Of a stretch of 11,855 nucleotides of DNA, positions 1 to 7,469 are shown in pieces (position 1 is the first letter of the stretch; each line of letters starts with the position of its first letter). The position numbers and the translations under genes were made by a program. Under the pieces are notes generated by a model, which was given only the letters and a program-made list of their open reading frames with translations, did not search any database and had not been told where the DNA came from. The stretch is from the NCBI GenBank assembly GCA_001275005.1, contig JWZX01002264.1, forward strand, positions 1 to 11,855, written 5' to 3'. The stretch comes from Chrysochromulina tobinii. Taxonomy: Eukaryota; Haptophyta; Prymnesiales; Chrysochromulinaceae.

Positions 1-1994
1 TTGCCGAGCGCATTGATGAGCTCCTTGTCAGGCGGCATGTTGTCGGCATCGACCCAGCATGCCTTATCGCGTGCGCACTGACACGCCAAGAACGTGCACT
101 TCGCCTTGAGCTTGCAGTCGCCCCAGCCGTGGGTGGTGCTCGCGCACATGGTGCACGGCGGCTTCTTAGCCCACTCCGTCACCTGCAGTTTCTTGCGCTT
201 CTCGCGCTCCGCCGCGGATACCTCGTTCTGGACCTTGGTGGAGGCCTTTTTGATGTACTCGACGAGCTCGTTGCTAAGGCTCTGCAAGGTGAGCACGGAG
301 CCGTTGTAGATTGGCTCAACGTTCTCGCCTGCGGCCTCGGCGATGTTGATGCGCTCCGTTATGAGGTCGCACTTGTCCTTGATCTCGTTGGGGACCTTCT
401 TCAAGATCCAGCGGAAGAGCGCATGCGGGGCCTCGCGCACCCGCTTTGGCGAGATGCGCAGGTGCGACTGGAGCTGTGCGATTGCTAGCTTGATCGCGTC
501 CTTGTCCATGCCCAGCTTCAGGTACTGCGTCGACTCGAGCTTCTTCAGGTCCGCCTCTTCATCGCCCGTGTGCCGTGTGGTCAGCAATGACGCGATGCGG
601 GCAGCGATCTCGATTCCGGAGGACGTCGTGCCTGGTACTTGGCGCTCGAGCTCGAGCAACTCGTGCTCAAATACCTTGCCCTTGGGCTTGGTCACGTCGA
701 TGAGCGCGAGGAGCGCCGATGCGCCCCATACGTTGGCTGTCGCGGCGTGTTCGTTGTCGGCGATGATCTCGAGCAGTTGCTCGTTGCTCTCGTCCGCCCA
801 CGCGAGTTGGAGCAGGGCCCCAAACTGCGGGTACCGCCTGCGCATCAGCGTGAGCACCTTGAGCTTCCAGTCCTCGAGCGTCGCGACGTTGAGGTCCGTC
901 TTGTACACGTCGATCTCCTGCGACGAGAGCTGCTTGCTCATCTCACGCGTTGGCCGCGTCTCCCAGAACGTCGTGTAGTCCTTGTAGGTCGCGTTCTCGT
1001 CGCTGTCGGTGCCCTCGGTGCTCGTCGCTGCCGCAGCGGGTTCCTCATACGCATCATCGGGGTGCTCCGCATCGCTCGTTTCCGGCGATGGTGGCTGCGA
1101 GCTGCAGTCGCTGGCGTCGTCAGCCTCGTCGTCGCTGGCGTGCATGGGTCGCCAGCCGCGCGTGCCGAGGCTTGCCGCGATTGCCGTGCCCGCATGTGCG
1201 ATGAGGTGTGCGAGTAGACGCAGCTCTTTCATCAGCTTTGCTGCCGAAGCGGCAAGGATGATCATCGCGTATGCGGACGAAGCTTTCGGATATCCGCCGG
1301 CGAGGCGTGTCCCGTGCTCTGCGGTTCTTATCGCAGCCGCTCGCAGTGAGCGCATCAGCGCCTTGAAGCCGTAGATGATGTCGGGCATGCTGAAGCGCAT
1401 CTTGAGGGGGACGAGCTCCTTGATCAGCATCATCGAGCCCATCATGAGTCCGGTGCTGCATGCCAGCTCGACGAGGGATCGCGCGACCATCGGGTAGTTT
1501 CCCCCCTTTTTGGCGTCGCTTCCGGGCTCCGTCTCTTGAGGTGCCCGGCTGCTGCTGCTCGAGCGGCTTGCCGATCGGCGCAGGATGCTCTTCTGCTGCA
1601 CCTGCGTGCTGCAGTTGTCATCGTTCCGTACGATCGGGCGGCTCGGGCTTGCCGTTGATTGCAGCCCTGCAGCTGCTGCCGCCAGGCTCGTTTTTGTCTT
1701 GGTCCGGCTCTTTGAAGCCGGGACGGTCTTCTCTTGGCCATCAGCTGAATCTACAGCTGTGGTCGTTGGCCATAGTCGCCTCGGCGTGGCACTCTCTGTG
1801 TGCTTAGCTTTGTGGCCTTTGACTGTGGCATGCTCTTGCACGCTTGCCTTTTCTGCTTGCGTGCCCTTTCGACTCGGTGTAGAAGTCGAGACCAAATTCG
1901 CTACCACGCGTGCAGGGTGCTCAGTGCCTGCCGTCCCAGCGGGCGGCTTGCCCTGGGGCACCGACTGGCCCGAGTACCTCCAGGGGCTAGTCAT
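1..1994 (-). CDS. Gag-like protein of a probable LTR retrotransposon, C-terminally cut by the window edge
   Basis: Reading the minus strand codon by codon from the ATG at 1994-1992 gives at least 664 residues with no stop before the left edge (last full codon 5-3); an in-frame TAA lies upstream at 2027-2025. Residues 1-165 are Ser/Thr/Lys-rich. Residues 166-275 hold two Ala/Leu/Met-rich helical stretches. Residues 284-334 are acidic (Asp/Glu/Ser). Residues 336-585 form a predicted helical core with a 'TLEDWKLKVLTLM' segment. Residues 590-612 are basic. Residues 614-627 are a CX2CX4HX4C zinc knuckle (C614, C617, H622, C627), followed by a second cysteine group (C633, C638, C640, C646). Helical core, basic linker and CCHC knuckle in this order is the plan of retroelement Gag, whose job is to coat and package element RNA. 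Protease, integrase and reverse transcriptase would lie left of the window and are not seen, so a cellular CCHC RNA-binding protein is the alternative. Copia or gypsy class cannot be decided. Confidence 0.62.
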   Translation of the reverse strand, partial: MTSPWRYSGQSVPQGKPPAGTAGTEHPARVVANLVSTSTPSRKGTQAEKASVQEHATVKGHKAKHTESATPRRLWPTTTAVDSADGQEKTVPASKSRTKTKTSLAAAAAGLQSTASPSRPIVRNDDNCSTQVQQKSILRRSASRSSSSSRAPQETEPGSDAKKGGNYPMVARSLVELACSTGLMMGSMMLIKELVPLKMRFSMPDIIYGFKALMRSLRAAAIRTAEHGTRLAGGYPKASSAYAMIILAASAAKLMKELRLLAHLIAHAGTAIAASLGTRGWRPMHASDDEADDASDCSSQPPSPETSDAEHPDDAYEEPAAAATSTEGTDSDENATYKDYTTFWETRPTREMSKQLSSQEIDVYKTDLNVATLEDWKLKVLTLMRRRYPQFGALLQLAWADESNEQLLEIIADNEHAATANVWGASALLALIDVTKPKGKVFEHELLELERQVPGTTSSGIEIAARIASLLTTRHTGDEEADLKKLESTQYLKLGMDKDAIKLAIAQLQSHLRISPKRVREAPHALFRWILKKVPNEIKDKCDLITERINIAEAAGENVEPIYNGSVLTLQSLSNELVEYIKKASTKVQNEVSAAEREKRKKLQVTEWAKKPPCTMCASTTHGWGDCKLKAKCTFLACQCARDKACWVDADNMPPDKELINALG

Positions 1995-2027
1995 GTAAAC
2001 CGGGTGCGGAGGCAGCCCGGGAAATTA

Positions 2028-2605
2028 CTGCACTACAACCTGGCGGGCTCGCGCCCAGCCTGTTACACACTAATTTGGTAAACACAGTTGGCGGTTTGGA
2101 ATTGCATGTGACTGCATGCCGCCGGGACCTGGGGTGTGGCCTGGCAGGCCTCACGCGACCAGTCTTCATCTTAGGATCGCACACCACTCTATAGGATATA
2201 CACTACCGAGAACAGGCGAGATAATGTGTTTTGGAGCTCGAATTGTTGAGCTGTGTGGCCAAACAGTTCACGGGTCGAAATTCGAGGCAAAGCCGGATTT
2301 CGATGCACATCTCCAAAGATCGCGAGACAGCACATAGCTGGAGGGCCATGGATCAAGTCTTGGGACTATATGGACTCATACAACACAGAGAATCACGCCA
2401 TCCCAAGTCACTCTGCATCGGGTCCTAGTACCGAAATGCGACCAAAACGCGACCTCACAGGCCGTACTCGAGGTCACAATGTGACATCTGAGTGGCGATA
2501 GTGATGGAAGCATGCTGGACGGGATGTGCCTGCAGAGATGCAAGTTGGATGCAAGTTTGGTCCCCATCTTGCATTCAATTGTCGGCGCGGCCACACAATG
2601 GATCC
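2028..2605. other. Gene-free stretch, possible site of a 5' LTR
   Basis: No convincing reading frame is present between the Gag-like start and the end of the glycosyltransferase gene. Base composition is less GC-rich than in the genes. On the minus strand there is a TATA-like motif (TGTATATCCTATA, 2202-2190), about 200 nt upstream of the Gag-like ATG. A terminus-like GTGTGTAACA (2070-2061) is followed by TGGGCGCGAGCC, in the place expected for a primer-binding site, but this does not match a tRNA end that I recognise. A short direct repeat (ATGCAAGTT) occurs near 2538-2556. The partner LTR would lie outside the window, so LTR borders cannot be set. Confidence 0.3.
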
Positions 2606-3717
2606 CTATGTACGCGTCCTTCTTTGCCCAGAAATCCCGAGCACGTACGCCAACTTGCCCCACGCCATGGTACCCCATGCTGGATGGTAGTCTGGGAGAC
2701 TGCATGACGAATTGAGATGCGTCCAGGCGGGAACAATCTCGAGCACTGTCGATTTCTGCAGCCAGAAGTGCATGGAGCGCACACTCTCGTTTTTCCACCA
2801 GAAGCGCCGCCGGCGATCAAACGTCAGCTCACGCTGGTACATGCTGAACGGTCCAGGCAGCGTCAGGTATGAACTGATGCGAGAGTGATAGTCCGTCCGA
2901 GGGCCCATGAAGCCGATGTGGTTGTTGTTGATGCCGAACGCGGTGAGGTCGCACAGGTGCCACCGACGTGCCACGCGAGGCAGCTTCACGCCATACTCAT
3001 CTTCGAACGTCCGGAGCTCTACGGCGCGTGCGTGAGTGCTATTATCAGCCGCCACATCGAATAGGTACCATGTGATCATGTCATTCCAATGCGTGGCTGC
3101 CATGGGCGAAGGTCGTTTAGATTTGGCGGCGCTCGCGACGGCTGCCATCGTCTTGGGATGGTAGAGAGCGACCGCAAACTCTAGAAAATCGGAGAGTACC
3201 TCCAAAGAGAGCAAAGAGGTGCCCGCCCAGTGCGCCCACGTCGCTTGTCCCATTCCTCGCCAGTCCTGTGCAACCAAGGCAGACGAGCAGCGAGGCTGTT
3301 GGGCACGCATGTATGACCAGATCACAGAACTGTGACTCAGCAAAGAAGCGTCCGAGTCGAGCAGCATGGCGACGCGCAGCTTCTTCAGGTGCATGTATTC
3401 GTGCATACGAAAAAGCGTTTGAGATTGAGAGCTTCCTGTGGTTCTCTGATTTTCCCGAGGACCGACGCGGCCGCTTTGGCGCCCGGCATGTACACCCGGT
3501 CCAGCCGCTTGATTGCATGGCTGCGCAGTGCCAGGTCGTACGCATCCGCACGATCTGCCAGGCATGCAGAGACGTCAGCGGGTACAACAACAGCGGGATG
3601 CGTGAGCAAGACGACCGCATTGCCCTGATCAATAGTCAGTCTCATTGTGGACCACAAGTAGCTCGCCGACGAGACCGCATCTGCAAAGTGCACGTAGACT
3701 ACAGGCACCGAGCGCAT
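2606..3717 (-). CDS. GT8-like glycosyltransferase, interrupted by a -1 frameshift
   Basis: Two overlapping minus-strand frames carry one protein. The first starts at the ATG 3717-3715 (in-frame stop upstream at 3753-3751) and reads to Phe103. The second reads from about 3409 to the TAG at 2608-2606. Joined at the five-T run (3414-3410) they would give about 370 residues. The N-terminal part has alternating beta-strand and helix, 'VPVVYVHFADA' then 'NAVVLLTHP'. Across the junction the text follows the GT8/GT-A pattern of a hydrophobic/aromatic helix and Tyr, then 'VAMLLDSDASLL', where D121-S-D123 would be the DXD metal and sugar-nucleotide site. The C-terminal part has 'HWNDMITWYLF' and 'AFGINNNHIGFMGPR'. 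Such enzymes move a sugar from a nucleotide donor. The acceptor is unknown and no signal anchor is seen. The shift may be a decayed gene, a homopolymer reading error or programmed slippage. An intron is unlikely because the motif continues without a gap. Family placement is tentative. Confidence 0.55.
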
Positions 3718-3996
3718 CGCCGGTGCACGCGTTGCCCGTGGGAGCGGACTCTACAGGCGCGTCCAGCCCGAGCGAGCCTTGCTTCCTAGGTGCACTTCCT
3801 GGGCGCCATTTTTTTCCACTCCTCACGTTAACAGCAACGGAGGACTACGAAATGAGACACATGCAGATGGAGAGCTGAGGGAGTGTTTTGGGGTCGCATC
3901 ATAGCTGACCTTTTCGGCTCTGTGGCTCGCTTCTTGGAGTCCTTGGAGTTCTTCGTGGGAGCAGGAAGGGGCGCGCGTGGCGCGGCGCACGTCACA
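3718..3996. promoter_or_regulatory. Divergent promoter region
   Basis: This 279-bp stretch separates the start of the minus-strand glycosyltransferase gene (ATG 3717) from the plus-strand J-protein gene (ATG 3997), so both promoters should lie within it. It holds a T-rich run (ttttttccactcc, about 3809-3822), a GTTAAC palindrome near 3828 and, on the J-protein side, an 18-bp element also found upstream of the membrane-protein gene. I see no clear TATA box. Confidence 0.4.
3899..3916 (+). promoter_or_regulatory. Shared upstream element TCAnAGCTGACCTTTTCG, copy 1
   Basis: The sequence tcatagctgaccttttcg ends 80 nt before the J-protein ATG. A copy with one mismatch (17 of 18 bases) lies at 9309-9326, 108 nt before the start of the membrane-protein gene, in the same orientation. 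Shared sequence, orientation and distance suggest a core-promoter, transcription-start or 5' UTR element. Two copies is weak statistical support. Confidence 0.35.
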
Positions 3997-4941
3997 ATGC
4001 TCGCCAGGCGCTTCTGCGTGCCAATTGCCAGCCCCTGTCGGCGGCTGCCATTGCTTCGAGTCCAAGCTCGCCTGCTCTCAACGCGCAACCCGTACAGCGT
4101 TCTCGGCATCAGTCCTGGCGCAAGTGAGAAGGAGATCAAGGAAGCGTACAAGAAGCTTGCCATGAGGCACCACCCAGACCGCAACCCAGGCGACCGCGAG
4201 GGTGCGGATCGCCGCTTCAAGGAGGTATCCGAAGCCTACGCACGGCTCTCTGGTGGTGGAGGCTCATCCCAGCAGCAGCAGCAGAGCGACGGCGGCTTCC
4301 CGGGCGGTGGTGGCGGCTTCCGGCAAGAGGACGCCGACCGCCTCTTTCGCGAGTTGTTCCGCCAGGCTGGCGCGCGCCCAGGCGGCGGGTTCCCGGGCGG
4401 CGGCGGCGGTTTAGGCGGCTTCACGTCGATGCAGCAAGAGGTCTTCCAGGGTTCCGACGGCCGCATGCGCGTGCGCATCACGCGCGTCGGGCCCGACGGC
4501 ACCCGAACTGTCGAGGAGACGGAGCTGCGCGCCGGCGCGTCCCCCTTTGGCTTCGGCGCCGGCGGCTTCGGCGGCTTCCCGGGCGGCTTCCCGGGCACAG
4601 GCCGCGAGGGCTCCCCGAGTGGTGGCGGTGCTGGCGGCGGTGGGTCTGGCGGCGGCGGTGCTGGCGGCGGCGGTCGAATCACCAAGGAGCAGCACGAGGA
4701 GATTGCGCGCGCGCGCGCCGCCGCGCAGATGCAAGCCGAAGCGATGCTCAAGGGCCTGGCGAGGCAGGCCGCCCGCACCCTCGCCAGCGCCGCTGTGGAC
4801 GCGATCAAGCAGGCGACGAGGCGCCGGCTGGAGGATGCTCTGGACAGGCTGCGCTCGCTCGCAGGCATGGGCAGCAGCAGTAGCAGCCGCATTCGGACTG
4901 GCAAGCCGAAATGGCCCGGAGGTGACGGTCGTGGTCGGTAA
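3997..4941 (+). CDS. Mitochondrial J-domain cochaperone (DnaJ-like, no zinc finger)
   Basis: The 314-residue product stimulates the ATPase of an Hsp70 partner and passes client proteins to it. Residues 1-29 are Arg-rich, hydroxylated and without acids, ending '[10 protein letters not shown]', a good mitochondrial targeting peptide. Residues 31-86 are the J-domain, opening '[13 protein letters not shown]' and carrying the obligatory HPD at 59-61 ('RHHPDRNPG') and the helix IV '[11 protein letters not shown]'. Then come Q5, repeated Gly/Phe blocks ('GGFPGGGGG', 97-141 and 183-227), a short beta-rich segment at 149-178 ('[10 protein letters not shown]') and a charged, Ala-rich C-terminal helix (228-290). 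The CXXCXGXG zinc repeats of type I DnaJ are absent, so it is a type II or III protein. The ATG at 3999-3997 is the first in frame that gives a targeting peptide. The frame is also open upstream, but without an ATG. The Gly-rich DNA is very GC-rich and repeats ggcttcccgggcgg. Confidence 0.92.
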   Translation: MLARRFCVPIASPCRRLPLLRVQARLLSTRNPYSVLGISPGASEKEIKEAYKKLAMRHHPDRNPGDREGADRRFKEVSEAYARLSGGGGSSQQQQQSDGGFPGGGGGFRQEDADRLFRELFRQAGARPGGGFPGGGGGLGGFTSMQQEVFQGSDGRMRVRITRVGPDGTRTVEETELRAGASPFGFGAGGFGGFPGGFPGTGREGSPSGGGAGGGGSGGGGAGGGGRITKEQHEEIARARAAAQMQAEAMLKGLARQAARTLASAAVDAIKQATRRRLEDALDRLRSLAGMGSSSSSRIRTGKPKWPGGDGRGR

Positions 4942-5118
4942 AAAGACACCGGGGGGAGCCGGGACACACACGACCGTGAAGGAGTCTAGATACAACCCAG
5001 CCAAAAGCAGCAGTGTCGTTGGACGTGAACGTTGAATTCGTGAAGGGTATCTGTACGCCCAGCTCGGCGCGGCCGAACGGATGTCCGCATTAGGGAATCA
5101 ATCAGTCGTGAAAAGGCG

Positions 5119-5694
5119 ATGCGCTCAGTCCCGGATGCCTATCGCGCGTTCGACAACGTAGAGGATTCTCCTGACATACAACAACATGATGCTCTCGAGA
5201 TCGAGAAAACGCCGCCGCTCGCCGCTCGAGATCGACTTTGCGAAGCTCTGCCGCTGGGACTGATGGTGGCCGCCGCACTCAATCCTGACGGCGCCGACTG
5301 GGAGAGGCTCTCGAACGCGCTCACCTATGCTGAGGTGGAGAACAGGCTGCGTGCTGCGCACCTAGGCGGCTTGACCGAGTCAGTCTGGCATGGGTTGCTC
5401 GCGATGCGCACACCCGACGCCCTTCCACAGCAGGTGCCTGCCGCGCCCGAGATCGCGCAGAGTGCACCAATACCTTCAGTATCCGCGCCACAGAGTGCGC
5501 AGCACCATCTGCCGAGCGTGCCGCGAATGCGTGGGCGCGTGCCGCGTACCGAGGAGAGTTGGCAGTACGTCGAGGGCGAGCTCGCTATTGTTGGGTGTAT
5601 GCGGGCCTGCAGGCTGGTCATGTGGAACCTCAGCGGCATGTTTAGCGCCAAAGTGCGCGCACATGAGACATGGAAGATTCGGACTGCCATGTGA
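5119..5694 (+). CDS. Hypothetical protein
   Basis: This 191-residue frame begins at the ATG 5119-5121, 177 nt after the J-protein stop. Residues 1-37 are acidic and polar, 40-56 are mildly hydrophobic ('EALPLGLMVAAAL'), 58-96 look helical ('WERLSNALTYAEVENRLRAA'), 103-135 form a Pro/Ala/Gln/Ser linker, and the last 50 residues have three Trp and two Cys. I recognise no domain. Support for it being real: codon composition like its neighbours, a variant polyadenylation signal 128 nt after the stop, and an ATG context (ggcgATGcgctc) identical over 12 bases to that of the glycosyltransferase gene at 3717. Against: a competing frame (5390-5755) is also open and ends in an Asp-rich tail, so an intron or a shift near 5690 could change the C-terminus. 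Confidence 0.42.
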   Translation: MRSVPDAYRAFDNVEDSPDIQQHDALEIEKTPPLAARDRLCEALPLGLMVAAALNPDGADWERLSNALTYAEVENRLRAAHLGGLTESVWHGLLAMRTPDALPQQVPAAPEIAQSAPIPSVSAPQSAQHHLPSVPRMRGRVPRTEESWQYVEGELAIVGCMRACRLVMWNLSGMFSAKVRAHETWKIRTAM

Positions 5695-6031
5695 TGCCGA
5701 CGACGGTGGCAGTGACGATGGCGATGACAAGCACACTGATGACAACAGGATGTGACATATTTCAAGACATTCAAGACACGTCTTGTACAGACTTCCGAAT
5801 GTTTATACGCAACGATTCTAAATTAAACAAATCCGATGATCTGTGCGAGAGATGTAAGTAACGCCATGGCGAGATGCACTGAACGCAGCTGCAAATGATT
5901 TTTGATCCAATTGTTTTCAATGTTTGTTTTGATCAAGCCCCGTGCCAGATCTGTGCCATGCAAGGGGCTGGCACGGACTTTTACTTTTCATCTGTGAGTT
6001 GGTGCTCCTCGGTTCAGGCGCACTTTCCGGA
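5695..6031. other. Intergenic region, AT-richer than the genes
   Basis: From about 5750 to 5940 the sequence is clearly AT-richer than the flanking genes. It contains ttcaagaca twice in tandem (5761-5778), an inverted repeat CAAGAC-ac-GTCTTG (5772-5785) and ATTAAA at 5822-5827. The last 90 nt (5942-6031) are in frame with the downstream glycosyltransferase and would encode a hydrophobic stretch, but no in-frame ATG follows the TGA at 5930. Confidence 0.4.
5822..5827 (+). terminator. Possible ATTAAA polyadenylation signal
   Basis: ATTAAA, the commonest variant of AATAAA, lies 128 nt after the stop of the hypothetical gene, in an AT-rich stretch suited to a 3' UTR. It is a single hexamer and could be chance. 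Confidence 0.25.
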
Positions 6032-7183
6032 ATGTGTTGTACCTCTTCTTGGGCAAGGAGAAATCCATTCACACCCCCGAGCTTTTGTGCTGGAGAACGT
6101 CGTCGAACATCAACAATGCACATGCGACGTCACGAGAAGCGCGGCACTTCCGCCAAACGTATGCGGGGGAATCACTCTAATCGCTGTTCGCCGCTTCCCG
6201 AATTCTCGCACCATCCGGTGCGTCTTCACTATGGCCACTTGAGCGACCTCAAACCTCCGCCGTATCGAGGCGCCCTGCACAACGACGGGATGCTCTCGCC
6301 CTCCTGGAGAAAGCGAGCGAAGCCACGTTTGCCGCGATGCGAGCCGCGCGTGCCGCGTATCGTGCACTTCATCTGGCTCGGCAGTCCGGTGAGCCAGAAG
6401 ATTGCGCGCAACATCGTGTCGTTCGCCACCATCAACCCAAGCTGGCGCGTGCTGCTGTGGCTGGAGCATCAGAGCCAGGCCTTGCCAGTGCACGGCATGC
6501 TGACGAGCGACAATGTGACGAGGCGTCCGGCGGGCCCCATCGAGCTGCTGCGCATTTCCGACTTTGCGGCCAATTTCAGCACGTGGCGGCACATTGAGCG
6601 CGAAGACCCCGTGAGGCTCAGCGGCAAGTCCAACTACCTGCGCCTCGAGGTGCTGAGGCTCTTCGGGGGTATCTATACGGACACTGACGGGGTTGCCGAG
6701 CGCTCCTTCGACGACTTCGACGACCTCTTCCGCCGCGCCTTCGTCGTGCACGGCGGCAACATTTGCAACTGCATGTTCGGCTTCGGCCGGCACTCTCCTT
6801 TTTTGCGTTTCGCGCTGAGTGCCGCCGCCGAGGCGTGTGACAAGTTTCGCAAGTGCGTCAACGGCCCTGGCAACGGCCCTGGATTCCTGACCGCCGCTAT
6901 CGAGGCGTACCAGCCAGAGGACATCGTGTTCATCTGGGGAGTGCACCTCACCTACTCGCACCCGAGCCAGCCGCGTGTCACGTACCACACGTTTGAGGGC
7001 AGCTGGAACCCGAGCCACCGGCTCTGGCTGGCCGTGTGCCCCTTTGGCGCCGACAAGTGTCGCGCGCTCGAGCTGCGCTTGCAGCGCGGTGGCAGCAGCG
7101 CCATCGTCGGAATCGCGGCGCTGCTGCTGCTGCCACTCGCACTGGTGCTGCTCGCCTTGCGCTCTCGCTCAAGATCTCGCTAG
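6032..7183 (+). CDS. DXD glycosyltransferase, GT32 / OCH1-like, with C-terminal membrane anchor
   Basis: From the first in-frame ATG this is 383 residues. Residues 107-117 read 'VPRIVHFIWLG', the usual opening of GT32 enzymes (Gly_transf_sug family, e.g. OCH1, SUR1/CSH1). Residues 200-220 have the helix 'SNYLRLEVLRLFGG' followed by 'IYTDTDG', with D217-T-D219 as the DXD that binds metal and the nucleotide sugar. 'GPGNGPGFLTAAI' (278-290) matches the conserved GP...T region. Residues 357-376 form one membrane helix, followed by a short Arg/Ser tail ending at the stop. The likely role is transfer of mannose or another hexose to a glycan or sphingolipid in the Golgi; SUR1-type members also have a C-terminal membrane segment. 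The start is uncertain: the same frame is open back to 5933 and encodes a hydrophobic 'GLLLFICELVLLGSGALSG', so an upstream exon could supply a signal anchor. Residues 1-100 are Arg/His/Pro-rich and not conserved. Confidence 0.85.
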   Translation: MCCTSSWARRNPFTPPSFCAGERRRTSTMHMRRHEKRGTSAKRMRGNHSNRCSPLPEFSHHPVRLHYGHLSDLKPPPYRGALHNDGMLSPSWRKRAKPRLPRCEPRVPRIVHFIWLGSPVSQKIARNIVSFATINPSWRVLLWLEHQSQALPVHGMLTSDNVTRRPAGPIELLRISDFAANFSTWRHIEREDPVRLSGKSNYLRLEVLRLFGGIYTDTDGVAERSFDDFDDLFRRAFVVHGGNICNCMFGFGRHSPFLRFALSAAAEACDKFRKCVNGPGNGPGFLTAAIEAYQPEDIVFIWGVHLTYSHPSQPRVTYHTFEGSWNPSHRLWLAVCPFGADKCRALELRLQRGGSSAIVGIAALLLLPLALVLLALRSRSRSR

Positions 7184-7314
7184 CGCAAGGATCTCGCCGG
7201 CCCTGCAGCCTGCAGCCACGGAACCGCATGATTCGGAGGTTTGGATACCGGTGTATATCCACGCGAGGCGTACACCGGCACTTCACAAACACTTCACATG
7301 CCACGCCAAAAGGG

Positions 7315-7320
7315 TTTATT
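7315..7320 (-). terminator. AATAAA polyadenylation signal (distal)
   Basis: Minus-strand AATAAA, 150 nt past the stop of the repeat-protein gene. It is the second of two copies in the direct repeat aagggtttatt (7310-7331). The pair in the right orientation makes a 3' end here likely. Confidence 0.5.
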
Positions 7321-7325
7321 AAGGG

Positions 7326-7331
7326 TTTATT
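7326..7331 (-). terminator. AATAAA polyadenylation signal (proximal)
   Basis: Minus-strand AATAAA, 139 nt past the TAG of the repeat-protein gene, 11 nt before a second identical hexamer. The 286-nt space between this gene and the convergent glycosyltransferase holds both 3' UTRs. Confidence 0.55.
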
Positions 7332-7469
7332 AAAATCGACATCTCGATTGGACGAGGACAGCCGAAATTCACACGTTTCATGCAGACCAGCTGTACACAC
7401 GTGCAGCGTCGACGGTCTCGAGCCTCCGTGTGTACCTGCTCGAACTTCATCTTCAACTTGGAACTACAA

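Noticed and set aside
94-1374. Several long plus-strand frames at the left end
   Set aside because: They lie opposite the long minus-strand Gag-like frame, start at GTG or TTG in many cases, and encode Arg/Cys/Ser-rich text with no domain; they are antisense shadows.
2040-2062. tRNA fragment or hairpin terminator around the GGGCTCGCGCCC palindrome
   Set aside because: Only a short stem forms and no cloverleaf arms or T-loop consensus are present.
2061-3833. TGTTA (2061) and TAACA (3829-3833) as the two ends of one mobile element or LTR
   Set aside because: The 1.8-kb interval contains the glycosyltransferase gene; five-base terminal matches are expected by chance and no target-site duplication is visible.
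4236-5004. Proline-rich minus-strand frames
   Set aside because: Antisense of the Gly-rich J-protein gene; poly-Gly codons read backwards as Pro/Ala. The plus strand has clear domain evidence.
6110-7018. 302-residue minus-strand frame
   Set aside because: Antisense of the GT32 enzyme, no recognisable domain and no ATG-led conserved text; explained by GC-rich codon bias.
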